The notes beneath the pieces were generated by a model that was not told the origin of the DNA, ran no database searches, and saw nothing but the letters and a program-made list of their open reading frames with translations. Below are positions 1-6,996 of a stretch of DNA of 8,246 bases, in pieces. Origin of the DNA: Eggerthellales bacterium UBA948 (GTDB taxonomy: Bacteria > Actinomycetota > Coriobacteriia > Coriobacteriales > UBA8131); NCBI GenBank assembly GCA_002293265.1, contig DBCW01000100.1, forward strand, positions 2,551 through 10,796, given 5' to 3'. Both the position numbers and the translations under genes were made by a program. The stretch's first letter is position 1. The number at the start of each line of letters is the position of its first letter.

Positions 1-984
1 ATTGTAAAATGTGTAACTGCCTATAGCAGTTATGCTGTCCGGCATATCTACAGATGTAAGAGACGTGCAGCCCTCAAACACATAACTACCAAGCTTGGTT
101 ACACCTAAAGGTATAGTTATGGAGCTTATGCCGGTTGAGGAAAAGGCATGGTTCGATATCGAAGTAATACCGACAGGCAGCACAACAGAAGTTATGGAAG
201 CGCGATAAGCGTTCCAGGGAACAGCAGCGGGGCTGCCATAGGTAGTCATTGAGCCGACACCGGTAATTGCCAGAACACCTGTATCAGTATCTAAAGTCCA
301 AATAAGACCGGTTCCTGCAGAGCCTGTGAGTATTTCTTTTGTGGCGCTATTGTCCGGCCCTAATCGCGTTACTTCTACTGTGATAGTTGGGGCAGCAAGG
401 TCTTGCGCCAAGGTGTATGGTTCTTCAAGCTCGGCAGTAAAGACAACTTTGCCAAGAGCTCCGGTGTAGGATTTATTTCCTGTCCATGTAACAGATATAT
501 CTTGGGCTTTTGTTTGCCCTTCTACATATGCTTGCACTTTTGCAGGCAAGGGTAATCCATCTTGAGTTTTTGGAGCACTTGCAAACGCATAATGCAAAGA
601 GGGTTGATCGAGGATAGAAAACTTAACAATAGTGGTTGAAGAATCAGTGGTATTTTCAGACTCTGCCGCATAGTTTGAAGGTTTGTCTGCGCCATTGTCT
701 GATGACTGTTCGTCTACTACAGTGTTCTCTTCTTTTTTGTCAGACGCAGTTTCTATTGTATCTGCTTCTGTAGATTCAGCGGATTCGCTGTCTGATAGCG
801 TTTCCTTTGCTTCTGTAGATTCAGCGTCGTCGCCATACAATGAGGCCTCTTCTGCTTGCGTGGTTTCAACTAGTTTTTCTGAAGCTAACACTTCTGAGGC
901 TGTCGCCAGCGAAGCGGCGGGGAAGAATGTGAGCACTAATGCAGCACATAGCACGCATGATAAAAAGGATTTAACGGTCTTCAT
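1..984 (-). CDS. BspA-like leucine-rich-repeat secreted surface protein, C-terminus cut by window edge
   Basis: The minus frame stays open for 328 codons from an ATG at 984 to the left edge, with no stop, so the gene is partial. Residues 1-27 form a signal peptide: Lys near the N-terminus, a hydrophobic core, and an AASLA cleavage-type end. Residues 28-118 are a Ser/Glu/Asp/Thr-rich, low-complexity acidic linker containing a duplicated AESTEA. Residues 120-208 look like a beta-sandwich region (IVKFSILDQPSLHYAF, then VTWTGNKSYTGALGKVVFTAEL). From about 225 (GLIWTLDTDTGVLAITGVGSM) the sequence takes on the form that precedes LRR_5/BspA repeats. Repeats follow at about 264-328, for example ITSISNHAF, SSITIPLGVTKLGSYVFEGC and LTSVDMPDSITAIGSYTF, with a spacing of about 22 residues. 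Such proteins are exported and often mediate adhesion or surface display. The anchor is not visible. The ATG has a GGGGGG ribosome binding site 7 bases upstream. The family call is firm; the ligand is unknown. Confidence 0.85.
   Translation of the reverse strand, partial: MKTVKSFLSCVLCAALVLTFFPAASLATASEVLASEKLVETTQAEEASLYGDDAESTEAKETLSDSESAESTEADTIETASDKKEENTVVDEQSSDNGADKPSNYAAESENTTDSSTTIVKFSILDQPSLHYAFASAPKTQDGLPLPAKVQAYVEGQTKAQDISVTWTGNKSYTGALGKVVFTAELEEPYTLAQDLAAPTITVEVTRLGPDNSATKEILTGSAGTGLIWTLDTDTGVLAITGVGSMTTYGSPAAVPWNAYRASITSVVLPVGITSISNHAFSSTGISSITIPLGVTKLGSYVFEGCTSLTSVDMPDSITAIGSYTFYN
763..826 (-). repeat. 19-base direct repeat inside the acidic linker
   Basis: TGCTTCTGTAGATTCAGCG occurs at 763-781 and again, identical, at 808-826. 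The period is 45 bases, exactly 15 codons. It encodes AESTEA at residues 54-59 and 69-74 of the LRR surface protein. The in-frame period suggests the linker lengthens by slippage or unequal recombination. Confidence 0.85.
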
Positions 985-986
985 TT

Positions 987-1008
987 AAATACCCCCCTTT
1001 GAGTATTT
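987..1008 (-). promoter_or_regulatory. Ribosome binding site held in the loop of a small inverted repeat (LRR protein)
   Basis: In the minus-strand mRNA, AAATAC (1008-1003) and GTATTT (992-987) can pair as a 6-bp stem. The loop carries the G-run that serves as Shine-Dalgarno sequence, and the ATG at 984 follows immediately. The same arrangement, with the same stem sequence, precedes the gene at 1254-1874. The repeated architecture is seen directly; a role in translational control or mRNA protection is inferred. Confidence 0.5.
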
Positions 1009-1075
1009 TCTTTTGTTCCCTGACTCACTTATTCAAAGATTGTTAGGTTGAAGACAAAAGATGGCTTGTCGTATC

Positions 1076-1130
1076 GTCACCAAAATTTCCCGCTCCTTCA
1101 AAACTACGGGATTTACCAGTCAATTGTGAC
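1076..1130 (-). promoter_or_regulatory. Possible structured 5-prime leader of the LRR protein mRNA
   Basis: In the minus-strand leader, GTCAC (1130-1126) can pair with GTGAC (1080-1076). Nested inside it, CCCG/CGGG (1110-1107 with 1092-1089) is flanked by AAAT/ATTT (1114-1111 with 1086-1083), with a 2-base bulge on one side. The result is a two-part stem about 90-145 bases upstream of the start codon. I do not recognise a known riboswitch consensus. It may be only an untranslated-region fold. Confidence 0.25.
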
Positions 1131-1148
1131 TCTACTATTCTTGCTGTA

Positions 1149-1172
1149 AAAACTACATATTGATGTAGTTTT
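1149..1172 (-). terminator. Perfect 10-bp hairpin, likely terminator of the small membrane protein gene (or an operator)
   Basis: AAAACTACAT at 1149-1158 is the exact inverse of ATGTAGTTTT at 1163-1172, with the 4-base loop ATTG. Read on the minus strand it ends in a T-run, as an intrinsic terminator would, about 80-105 bases after the stop codon at 1254. The stem is AT-rich (2 G-C pairs of 10), so it would be weak. It could instead be an operator for the downstream LRR gene. Confidence 0.4.
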
Positions 1173-1181
1173 GTGTGGTTT

Positions 1182-1200
1182 ATTATACTTTTTGTATAAT
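1182..1200. repeat. 7-bp palindromic arms with TATAAT on both strands
   Basis: ATTATAC (1182-1188) and GTATAAT (1194-1200) are perfect inverted arms around TTTTT. Each arm contains TATAAT on one strand. On the minus strand, TATAAT at 1187-1182 could be the -10 of the LRR gene, giving a leader of about 190 bases that begins just before the 1149-1172 hairpin. I see no convincing -35 at 16-18 bases, so the promoter reading is weak. Confidence 0.35.
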
Positions 1201-1253
1201 ATTTTTAATCACATAATACATTCTACACCTAATTGTGCATTTTTACCAACAAT

Positions 1254-1874
1254 TTAATTAAGGCGTCTCCAAAAGCCTTCCGTTTCCTGCTCTTTTACAT
1301 TAAATGCAGAGATGAGGAAAGAAGCTTCTGCTATGAATATTGCAGCGTATAGTATTGTCCACACATCGACGTAGACCATTTTGCTCATCAGGTCTTCTGT
1401 GAGAAAAAATAAAACCGGGGAAACAAGGGCGAGCACGCTTGCTGCCATTACTTTAAAGTTTTGCTTGGGCTTCTTTTTCCTATCTCTTTGCAGCGCGGCA
1501 AATGCGACTGCAAAAGCAATGCCGGAAAGAATGAGTTGAAAGTTTAATAACGCCCAACTTGAACTTATGTTATTTGAGCCCATGTCATAAGAAACGGTTC
1601 TTGCCAGTCCGTCATCAACAGCTTCTGCATCTTTGGAAGAGGTGTCGCTGGCTATGTCACTTTTTGTTACTGTTGCTTCACTTGTGTCATAGTTTGACGC
1701 AATTGCCTCAGCAGAAGCAGCTGCATCTTTTAAAACCTCTTCTGCTCCTGCAGGATCTGTTTGCTCTTCCGAGGCATACGAATCTGAGTTTTCCGCCAGC
1801 GATGTGGAAGGAAAAAATGTAAACGTAATCACTGTGCATAGCACGCATGATAAAACGAAGTTATTGGATTTCAA
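1254..1874 (-). CDS. Secreted/membrane protein: signal peptide, acidic linker and WALLN three-helix membrane module
   Basis: This is a 206-residue protein. Residues 1-27 are a signal peptide closely matching that of the LRR protein (both share SCVLC, TFFP and SLA). Residues 28-100 are an Ala/Ser/Asp/Glu-rich linker without a recognisable domain. Residues 106-127, 141-158 and 169-191 are hydrophobic helices. A Lys/Arg-rich loop (QRDRKKKPKQ) lies between the first two and FFLTEDLMSKMVYVD between the last two. From memory, this WALLN...FFLTED...WT pattern is the C-terminal membrane module of large clostridial and coriobacterial surface proteins; here it stands almost alone. The start is TTG at 1874, preceded by AGGGGG and aligned with the LRR gene start. 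The gene begins 40 bases after the catalase stop, so cotranscription with it is plausible. Function unknown. Confidence 0.8.
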   Translation of the reverse strand: MKSNNFVLSCVLCTVITFTFFPSTSLAENSDSYASEEQTDPAGAEEVLKDAAASAEAIASNYDTSEATVTKSDIASDTSSKDAEAVDDGLARTVSYDMGSNNISSSWALLNFQLILSGIAFAVAFAALQRDRKKKPKQNFKVMAASVLALVSPVLFFLTEDLMSKMVYVDVWTILYAAIFIAEASFLISAFNVKEQETEGFWRRLN

Positions 1875-1877
1875 TTC

Positions 1878-1896
1878 AAATACCCCCTAAGTATTT
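1878..1896 (-). promoter_or_regulatory. Ribosome binding site in the loop of a small inverted repeat (membrane protein)
   Basis: AAATAC at 1896-1891 (minus reading) and GTATTT at 1883-1878 can pair around a 7-base loop containing the GGGG of the Shine-Dalgarno sequence. The TTG start lies at 1874. Stem sequence and position match the element before the LRR protein gene. The surrounding bases also align, which supports the TTG start. Confidence 0.5.
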
Positions 1897-1914
1897 TTTG
1901 CCGCTTTCCCATCC

Positions 1915-3474
1915 TCATTGAGTCATAGTTGCCTTTAACCGCTCATTAAAGGTCATGGATGCCAAGTCCTTAATTCTTGCGATATCTAGCGCTGCAGCAT
2001 CAGCCAGCGCATGACCGTAATTTTCATCTGCTAAATAGCAATGGGCTGCATGGCGCAACTTTATGTTTTCAGTAACCTCAGCAAAATTGCGCACAGTGTT
2101 TTCGATGAGTAGAATTTGCTTTTCTATTGACATTAAATTCCATAGTAATCCGGGTTGGTGGTAAGGATCATCACCATCGTATTGAGAATAACGCCCTACG
2201 GCACCCTCCCATACCAACGTTGGGTCTACAAGCTCGCTAAAGTCTCCCTGTTCTACCCACTCGCCGATGCTATTTGGCGTGTAACCTTTGGTAGCTCCGT
2301 AGTTTCCATCCACTCGCATTGCTCCGTCGCGGTCGTATGAGTGCACCGGTACTATTGGTTTGTTCACTGGTATTTGATGGTGGTTGATTCCCAGGCGGTA
2401 ACGATGAGCATCACCATATGAGAATAAGCGACCTTGCAACAATTTGTCCGGAGAGAAGCTGATGCCGGGAACCACATTAGCCGGATTAAAAGCAGCCTGC
2501 TCAACATCGGCAAAGTAGTTTTCCGGGTTGCGGTTTAGCTCCATTGTTCCCACGGGAATCAACGGATAGTCGCCGTGTCGCCATACCTTGGTTATATCAA
2601 AAGGATTTTCCGGATGTGCTTTTGCTTGTTCTTGAGTCATGACCTGTATAAATAAATCCCACTTAGGAAAATCACCGTCCTCAATAGCACCAAAAAGGTC
2701 AGTTTGAGAACTTTCACGATCGCGAGCTATTACCTCGCCGGCTTCTTCGTCAGTGTAGTTTTCTATTTCTTGTTTACATACCCAGTGAAATTTGACCCAT
2801 ACCAGCTCTTTATCTTTGTTAATCATCGAGAAGGTATGCGATCCAAATCCGTGCATATTGCGATACCCCACAGGAATACCACGATCGCTCATCACGATTG
2901 TTACCTGGTGCAGAGCTTCGGGTAGACATGACCAGAAATCCCAGTTGTTTTGAGCACTGCGGCAATTGGTCTTTGGGTCACGCTTTACAGCGTGATTTAG
3001 ATCGGGAAACTTATGAGGGTCTCTAATGAAAAACACCGGTGTGTTGTTTCCCACCAAATCCCAATTACCCTCCTCGGTATAGAACTTAGTAGCAAAACCG
3101 CGAATGTCTCGCTCAGCATCTGCTGCACCTCGCTCGCCTGCCACAGTTGAGAAACGCACAAAAACCGCTGTTTGTTTGCCAACACCCTCAAAGACCTTTG
3201 CGGCAGTGTACTTGGTGATGTCATTTGTTACCGTAAAGGTTCCAAATGCACCTGAACCCTTGGCATGCATACGACGCTCAGGGATGACCTCGCGATCAAA
3301 GTGGGCCATCTTTTCTAAATACCACACATCTTGCATAAGCATAGGCCCGCGAGAACCTACCGTAATAGCATCTGTGTTGTTAGGAACCGGGGCTCCCGCT
3401 TTAGTTGTAAGTTTGTGATCCGTGCTTGGCGTATCCAGCGGAGCCGGTGCCTTGGGCTTGTCGGTATTTTGCAT
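1915..3474 (-). CDS. katA: Heme catalase, small-subunit clade 3 type
   Basis: The gene encodes a monofunctional catalase that converts hydrogen peroxide to water and oxygen in the cytoplasm. I chose the ATG at 3474 (519 residues), because GGGAGAG sits just before it. An in-frame ATG at 3486 would add 4 residues but overlaps that ribosome binding site. In the 523-residue numbering the catalytic His is H74 ([12 protein letters not shown]), the distal Asn is N147 (GNNTPVFF) and the heme-ligating Tyr is Y357 ([14 protein letters not shown]). Their spacing equals that of Proteus mirabilis catalase (54, 127, 337). The conserved [10 protein letters not shown] and [10 protein letters not shown] segments are present. 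The length fits the small-subunit class, which usually binds heme b and NADPH. The gene is intact and single-domain. It lies upstream of, and possibly cotranscribed with, the small membrane protein gene. Subclade and NADPH use are inferred from family. Confidence 0.96.
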   Translation of the reverse strand: MQNTDKPKAPAPLDTPSTDHKLTTKAGAPVPNNTDAITVGSRGPMLMQDVWYLEKMAHFDREVIPERRMHAKGSGAFGTFTVTNDITKYTAAKVFEGVGKQTAVFVRFSTVAGERGAADAERDIRGFATKFYTEEGNWDLVGNNTPVFFIRDPHKFPDLNHAVKRDPKTNCRSAQNNWDFWSCLPEALHQVTIVMSDRGIPVGYRNMHGFGSHTFSMINKDKELVWVKFHWVCKQEIENYTDEEAGEVIARDRESSQTDLFGAIEDGDFPKWDLFIQVMTQEQAKAHPENPFDITKVWRHGDYPLIPVGTMELNRNPENYFADVEQAAFNPANVVPGISFSPDKLLQGRLFSYGDAHRYRLGINHHQIPVNKPIVPVHSYDRDGAMRVDGNYGATKGYTPNSIGEWVEQGDFSELVDPTLVWEGAVGRYSQYDGDDPYHQPGLLWNLMSIEKQILLIENTVRNFAEVTENIKLRHAAHCYLADENYGHALADAAALDIARIKDLASMTFNERLKATMTQ

Positions 3475-3486
3475 ATACTCTCCCAT

Positions 3487-3749
3487 CTATACATCCAAAT
3501 ATGCTGTCTTATAAAGTTTTATATACAAGAAAATAATGTCCTTTGTGCATGTATAACCATACGACAACTTAATCATCCTGTCGATAGCACTATGAGACAT
3601 AACGCTTGCAATCATTTACTTGTATGAGTAATTATCTAATACAAGACATACTGTACCGTGAGTCTTCCTTCCAGACGTTGAGCCCATCGATGCTTTGGTT
3701 TGTCAAAGATAAATAGTCACAGCCCTTGTTAATACTTAAGCTATGCAAT
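3487..3749 (-). promoter_or_regulatory. Intergenic region with the likely catalase promoter and two inverted repeats
   Basis: No gene is seen here. TATAAAGTTTTATA (3510-3523) is a palindrome around GT and lies about 35-50 bases upstream of the catalase start, where a -10 or an operator could be. CTTGTAT (3619-3625) and ATACAAG (3639-3645) are 7-bp inverted arms with a 13-base AT-rich spacer. On the minus strand TCGACA and TATGGT stand 17 bases apart, a possible but unproven promoter. Catalase genes are often controlled by PerR or OxyR, but I see no clean PerR box. No good terminator follows the methyltransferase stop at 3750. Confidence 0.3.
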
Positions 3750-4598
3750 CTAGCCTTGGCTTGTCAGTGGCTTTCGAGCCTCTATGGTCACACTGCCCGA
3801 AACCTTATCAATTGCTTGGGCATAATTCTTAAGAGGAGCAAACTGTGCTTCGCGCCCTCGCACTACAGATTTTTGCTCCATACTTTCGTAGCTATAAAGC
3901 GATATCTGCGAGAACTCTATCCGCTCAAAACCAATGTGTTTAAAAAGTGATCGATATTCTGCATCTGAGCTCATGCCGTTAATACAACCCACAAAGGCAC
4001 ATAGGTCGTCGTAAATTTCAGGCGCGATAGGCAAAAAGGATACGATATCCGAAATTATGATGCGCCCGCCTGGCTTAAGAACGCGAAAAGACTCTTTTAG
4101 AACCGAAGTCTTGTCTGCACTGAAGTTCAAAACACAGTTAGAGAGCACAACGTCTACATGCGCATCCGGCAGTGGGATCTCTTCGATATGACCCTTTATA
4201 AACTCCGCATTAGTTATCTGCGCTTCTGCTATATTTGCATTTGCAAGTTCTAGCATTTCATCAGTCATGTCCAAACCGTAGACGTATCCATTGTGACCAA
4301 CTGTCTGTGCCGCAACGATCACATCGCCGCCCCCTCCACTTCCCAGATCCAAAACAACTTCTCCGGGCTTAAGCTTTGCCTTGCCTACTGAATCAGCACA
4401 TCCTCTGCAAGAGGAGACTGCACGTTTGGGAAGATCAGCCATACGCTCCAAACCATGAATAGCACCGGCTACATCTTCACCAATTTGGCTGATGATCTCC
4501 GTGCTGTTATCCGCACTGTTGTTGCTCTCATCTTGCACCTTAAGGGCAACGTTAGCGTAGTGGTCTCTTACATCTTTCAAAGAGCTTATTGCTTTCAT
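3750..4598 (-). CDS. arsM: Arsenite S-adenosylmethionine methyltransferase (ArsM family)
   Basis: This 282-residue class I methyltransferase belongs to the ArsM/AS3MT group. These enzymes methylate arsenite bound by conserved cysteines to mono-, di- and trimethyl forms in the cytosol. The SAM-binding motif I is VLDLGSGGGGD (82-92), followed by GLDMTDEML (108-116) after strand beta2. Cysteines fit the family: C64 and C67 (SSCRGC) just before the fold, C155 in VLSNCVLNFSADK, and C205 in FVGCINGM, with C200 nearby. In better-known members the segment before motif I reads SLGCGNP; here it is SSCRGCADSV, with an extra Cys. The ATG at 4598 has only a weak purine-rich site upstream. No arsR, arsB or arsC is in the window. 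It is divergent from the radical SAM operon. The fold call is firm; arsenic as substrate is likely from the cysteine set but untested. Confidence 0.88.
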   Translation of the reverse strand: MKAISSLKDVRDHYANVALKVQDESNNSADNSTEIISQIGEDVAGAIHGLERMADLPKRAVSSCRGCADSVGKAKLKPGEVVLDLGSGGGGDVIVAAQTVGHNGYVYGLDMTDEMLELANANIAEAQITNAEFIKGHIEEIPLPDAHVDVVLSNCVLNFSADKTSVLKESFRVLKPGGRIIISDIVSFLPIAPEIYDDLCAFVGCINGMSSDAEYRSLFKHIGFERIEFSQISLYSYESMEQKSVVRGREAQFAPLKNYAQAIDKVSGSVTIEARKPLTSQG

Positions 4599-4813
4599 AC
4601 TTATCTCTCACTCTGCCTGCAATATACTTAGCTATACTCTGTGTCTCTCTTGTCATTTAAGAGGAGACGTAATCAATTGCCACAGCTTCACCAATAATGT
4701 GAATAGACTTCCTCTATTAGTTGAGTTTATCTAGTATACTATATCAATCAAGAAGCAATACACCGCAACCTGCGGCACTTTCACGACCACAGTATAAGAA
4801 TTGGGAGAGTATA
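4599..4813. promoter_or_regulatory. Divergent intergenic region between arsM and the radical SAM operon
   Basis: These 215 bases must hold the promoters of both directions. A 10-bp palindrome TAGTATACTA (4732-4741) lies about 75 bases before the operon start and contains a TATACT that could be a -10. AT-rich TATA-like stretches also occur near 4620-4640 toward arsM. No -35/-10 pair is convincing on either strand. The reading frame upstream of 4814 can be extended to a TTG at 4721, but that segment looks noncoding (see the first radical SAM gene). GGGAGAG at 4803-4809 is the operon's first ribosome binding site. Confidence 0.35.
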
Positions 4814-5830
4814 ATGCGCCCTTTTATTATCGATGATGATATTGCAGCAATTGTTGAAGAAGCCTTGCTCGGAAAAGGTCTTACCGATGATAAGATCATC
4901 AAGCTTTACTCGCTTGACCCCAACTCACATGAAGCTGCTCTGGTGCGTCAAGTCGGCCGTGATCTTAGCATTCAAAGTGCTGACGGCAAGGCCGAGATAC
5001 ATGCACAAATTGGACTTAATGCCACTCCTTGCGGCAAGAACTGTCAGTTCTGTTCGTTTGCAGCCTGCAACTCTGTACGCAAAGAAAAGATCGAGATCCC
5101 TAAGGCAGACGTTGTAGAATACGCCAAGATATACGAAGACCAAGGTGCCAACCTTATACTGTTGCTTTGCACTGCCTCCTACAGTTTTGAAACGCTGCTT
5201 GAAATGGGCAGTGCTGTGCGCGAGGTCATCTCCAAAGATATGCCGCTTTTAGCAAACACCGGTGACATGACGCTGGAGCAGGCCAAGCAACTTAAAGCAG
5301 CAGGGTTTAACGGATGTTATCACGCTGTTCGCATGGGAGAAGGCGTTGTCACGACTATCCCTGCAGAAACACGATTGGCAACACTTGCCAATATTCGCGA
5401 GGCAGGACTCAGTCTCTCTACATGCGTAGAGCCTGTCGGCCCGGAGCACACACCACAGGAGCTTGCCGAGAAGACTCGTATCTGTATTGATAGTGGGGCA
5501 CAAAGTGCCGGCGTTGGTCGCCGCATTGGCGTACCAGGCACCAAACTGCACGACCTTGGCATGATAACTTCTTGGCATTGCTCTTTATATGTTGCCATCT
5601 ATCGTTTGGCAAGCGGTTTGTATCCGCGCCTTAACTGTGCCGGCGGCAATCAACTGCCATCAGCATATGGTGCCAACCTTGCTTGGGCTGAAGTGGGCAC
5701 CAACCCTCGCGACACCGTAGCTCGCACAGAAAAGGGCGGTCAGGGTTGGGACATTGGCGGCTGCAAAGAGCGATTCAGAGATTCAGGCTGGGATATTCTT
5801 GAGGGTCCCTCCCCCGGTTGGATCTTTTAA
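4814..5830 (+). CDS. BioB-like radical SAM enzyme, first gene of the operon
   Basis: This 338-residue protein has the radical SAM cluster motif C73-x3-C77-x2-C80 in ATPCGKNCQFCSFAA, which binds a [4Fe-4S] cluster and S-adenosylmethionine. Downstream features follow the biotin synthase barrel: LLANTGDMTLEQAKQLKAAG (145-164), CYHAVRMGEG (168-177), TRLATLANIREAG (186-198). The start at ATG 4814 is chosen because GGGAGAG lies 4 bases upstream; a TTG at 4721 would add 31 residues unlike the family. Aligned by eye with E. coli BioB, C119 and C204 fall at the auxiliary [2Fe-2S] ligands C97 and C188. The C128 and R260 equivalents are not conserved. The C-terminus (RLNCAGGNQLPSAYGANLAWAE) also follows BioB topology. 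The stop overlaps the next ATG (TAATG). It is a paralog of the third gene. The reaction is unknown; it is unlikely to be a standard biotin synthase. Confidence 0.85.
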   Translation: MRPFIIDDDIAAIVEEALLGKGLTDDKIIKLYSLDPNSHEAALVRQVGRDLSIQSADGKAEIHAQIGLNATPCGKNCQFCSFAACNSVRKEKIEIPKADVVEYAKIYEDQGANLILLLCTASYSFETLLEMGSAVREVISKDMPLLANTGDMTLEQAKQLKAAGFNGCYHAVRMGEGVVTTIPAETRLATLANIREAGLSLSTCVEPVGPEHTPQELAEKTRICIDSGAQSAGVGRRIGVPGTKLHDLGMITSWHCSLYVAIYRLASGLYPRLNCAGGNQLPSAYGANLAWAEVGTNPRDTVARTEKGGQGWDIGGCKERFRDSGWDILEGPSPGWIF

Positions 5831-6996
5831 TGAAGAAGATATACTTCGATAATGCCTCCACAAGTTTTCCAAAACCGCCCGGGGTAGCTAAAGCCGTAGC
5901 TCAATATATCGAAGATGTAGGTTGCAACCTAGACCGTAGCGGTTATGGTACCAGCTGTGTGCTCAATAGAAAGACCCGTTACGCACGTACCAAATTAGCG
6001 AGCCTGTTTAATGCTTCAGACTTTAAACAAGTAGTGCTCACGCCGTCCATCACCCATGCACTAAACATCGTCATCAGGGGTCTGTTTAAACGTGGTGATC
6101 ATGTGCTCATCTCCTCTATGGAGCACAACGCCGTCACTCGACCGCTTTTTTTGATGCGCAAGAAGGGCGTTCAATTTGATTTCATTCCTTGCGACAGTAA
6201 CGGTGAATTGGATCCCACAGACATCAAGCCACTCGTCCGCACTAATACTAAGGCGATAATCACGCTTCACGCATCCAATGTCTGTGGCACGGTGCTTCCT
6301 ATTCGTGAAATAGGCAAAATAGCGCAAGAACATGACCTGCTGTACATAGTTGATAGCGCTCAAAGTGGCGGGGTATTACCTATCGACATTAAGCAAGACA
6401 ATATCTCTATTCTTTGTTTTGCCGCGCACAAAGGGCTTTTGGGATCTCCCGGTGTAGGCGGGTTTATTGTACCGCCCAAGATTGCCGAGAAAATCTCTCC
6501 ACTAGTTGTTGGCGGTACAGGTGTTATGAGTGAACTCGATACAGTGCCTGACGCTACTCCGATGCGTTTTGAATCCGGAACTCCCAACCTTATGGGCTAT
6601 TACGGTCTCGCCGCTTCTCTAGCCTGGATCAATCGAGTTGGCATCGAGCGCATTCACGCCAAAGAGATGGAGAATTGGCAGCGACTTTTAGACGGAGTTC
6701 AACGTATCGATGGTCTACGGGTTCATGGCACACGTGATGCCCAGAGATCGGTAAGCGTGCTGGCTATTGATGCACCCGGTCTGGAGATTGGCAAAATTGC
6801 TTGGCGATTGGACAGCCATTACCACATCATTACAAGGTGCGATCTGCACTGCGCTCCATGGGCAAATCGCACACTTAAAACATTTCCGAGTGGAACAATC
6901 CGATTCTCCCCGGGTTACTTTACTAAAAAAAGCGAGATTGATCAGGTACTGCACGCACTCGATGAATCGGTTGCGTATGTTCGTAGGAGGAAATAA
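5830..6996 (+). CDS. Class V aminotransferase-fold cysteine desulfurase family protein
   Basis: This 388-residue PLP enzyme starts at the ATG of a TAATG overlap with the preceding stop. A TTG 12 bases earlier is possible, but MKKIYFDNASTSFPKPP matches the family start. Key residues fit cysteine desulfurases: H99 (SSMEHN), D175 and Q178 (VDSAQSGG), the PLP Schiff-base Lys K201 (AAHKG), the catalytic Cys C341 (LHCAPWA) and R358 (IRFSPG). Their spacing is close to E. coli SufS. SPGVGGFIV and the GGTG...ESGTPNLMG segment resemble the EF2568-type subfamily (TIGR01977, from memory). The expected reaction is cysteine to alanine with a persulfide on C341, supplying sulfur for Fe-S clusters or a thiolated product. 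There is no good ribosome binding site directly upstream, so translation probably depends on the preceding gene. Sandwiched between two radical SAM genes, it is likely a dedicated sulfur donor. Selenium delivery is an alternative. Confidence 0.9.
   Translation: MKKIYFDNASTSFPKPPGVAKAVAQYIEDVGCNLDRSGYGTSCVLNRKTRYARTKLASLFNASDFKQVVLTPSITHALNIVIRGLFKRGDHVLISSMEHNAVTRPLFLMRKKGVQFDFIPCDSNGELDPTDIKPLVRTNTKAIITLHASNVCGTVLPIREIGKIAQEHDLLYIVDSAQSGGVLPIDIKQDNISILCFAAHKGLLGSPGVGGFIVPPKIAEKISPLVVGGTGVMSELDTVPDATPMRFESGTPNLMGYYGLAASLAWINRVGIERIHAKEMENWQRLLDGVQRIDGLRVHGTRDAQRSVSVLAIDAPGLEIGKIAWRLDSHYHIITRCDLHCAPWANRTLKTFPSGTIRFSPGYFTKKSEIDQVLHALDESVAYVRRRK

Noticed and set aside
683..988. Plus-strand frame of 101 Ser-rich codons
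   Set aside because: It is antisense to the acidic linker of the LRR protein. Its composition is the mirror of that low-complexity coding sequence.
1149..1172. BlaI/CopY-type operator (TACAnnTGTA)
   Set aside because: TACA and TGTA are separated by 6 bases here, not 2, so the family consensus is not met.
3693..3708. CTTTG/CAAAG hairpin as terminator after arsM
   Set aside because: The stem is only 5 bp, with no T-run after it on the minus strand.
4721..4813. TTG-initiated N-terminal extension of the first radical SAM protein
   Set aside because: The segment overlaps promoter-like AT-rich DNA and a palindrome, and has no ribosome binding site. GGGAGAG precedes the ATG at 4814.
4814..5830. 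Calling the first radical SAM gene bioB
   Set aside because: The C128 and R260 equivalents are missing, it has a close paralog in the same operon, and no other biotin gene is present.
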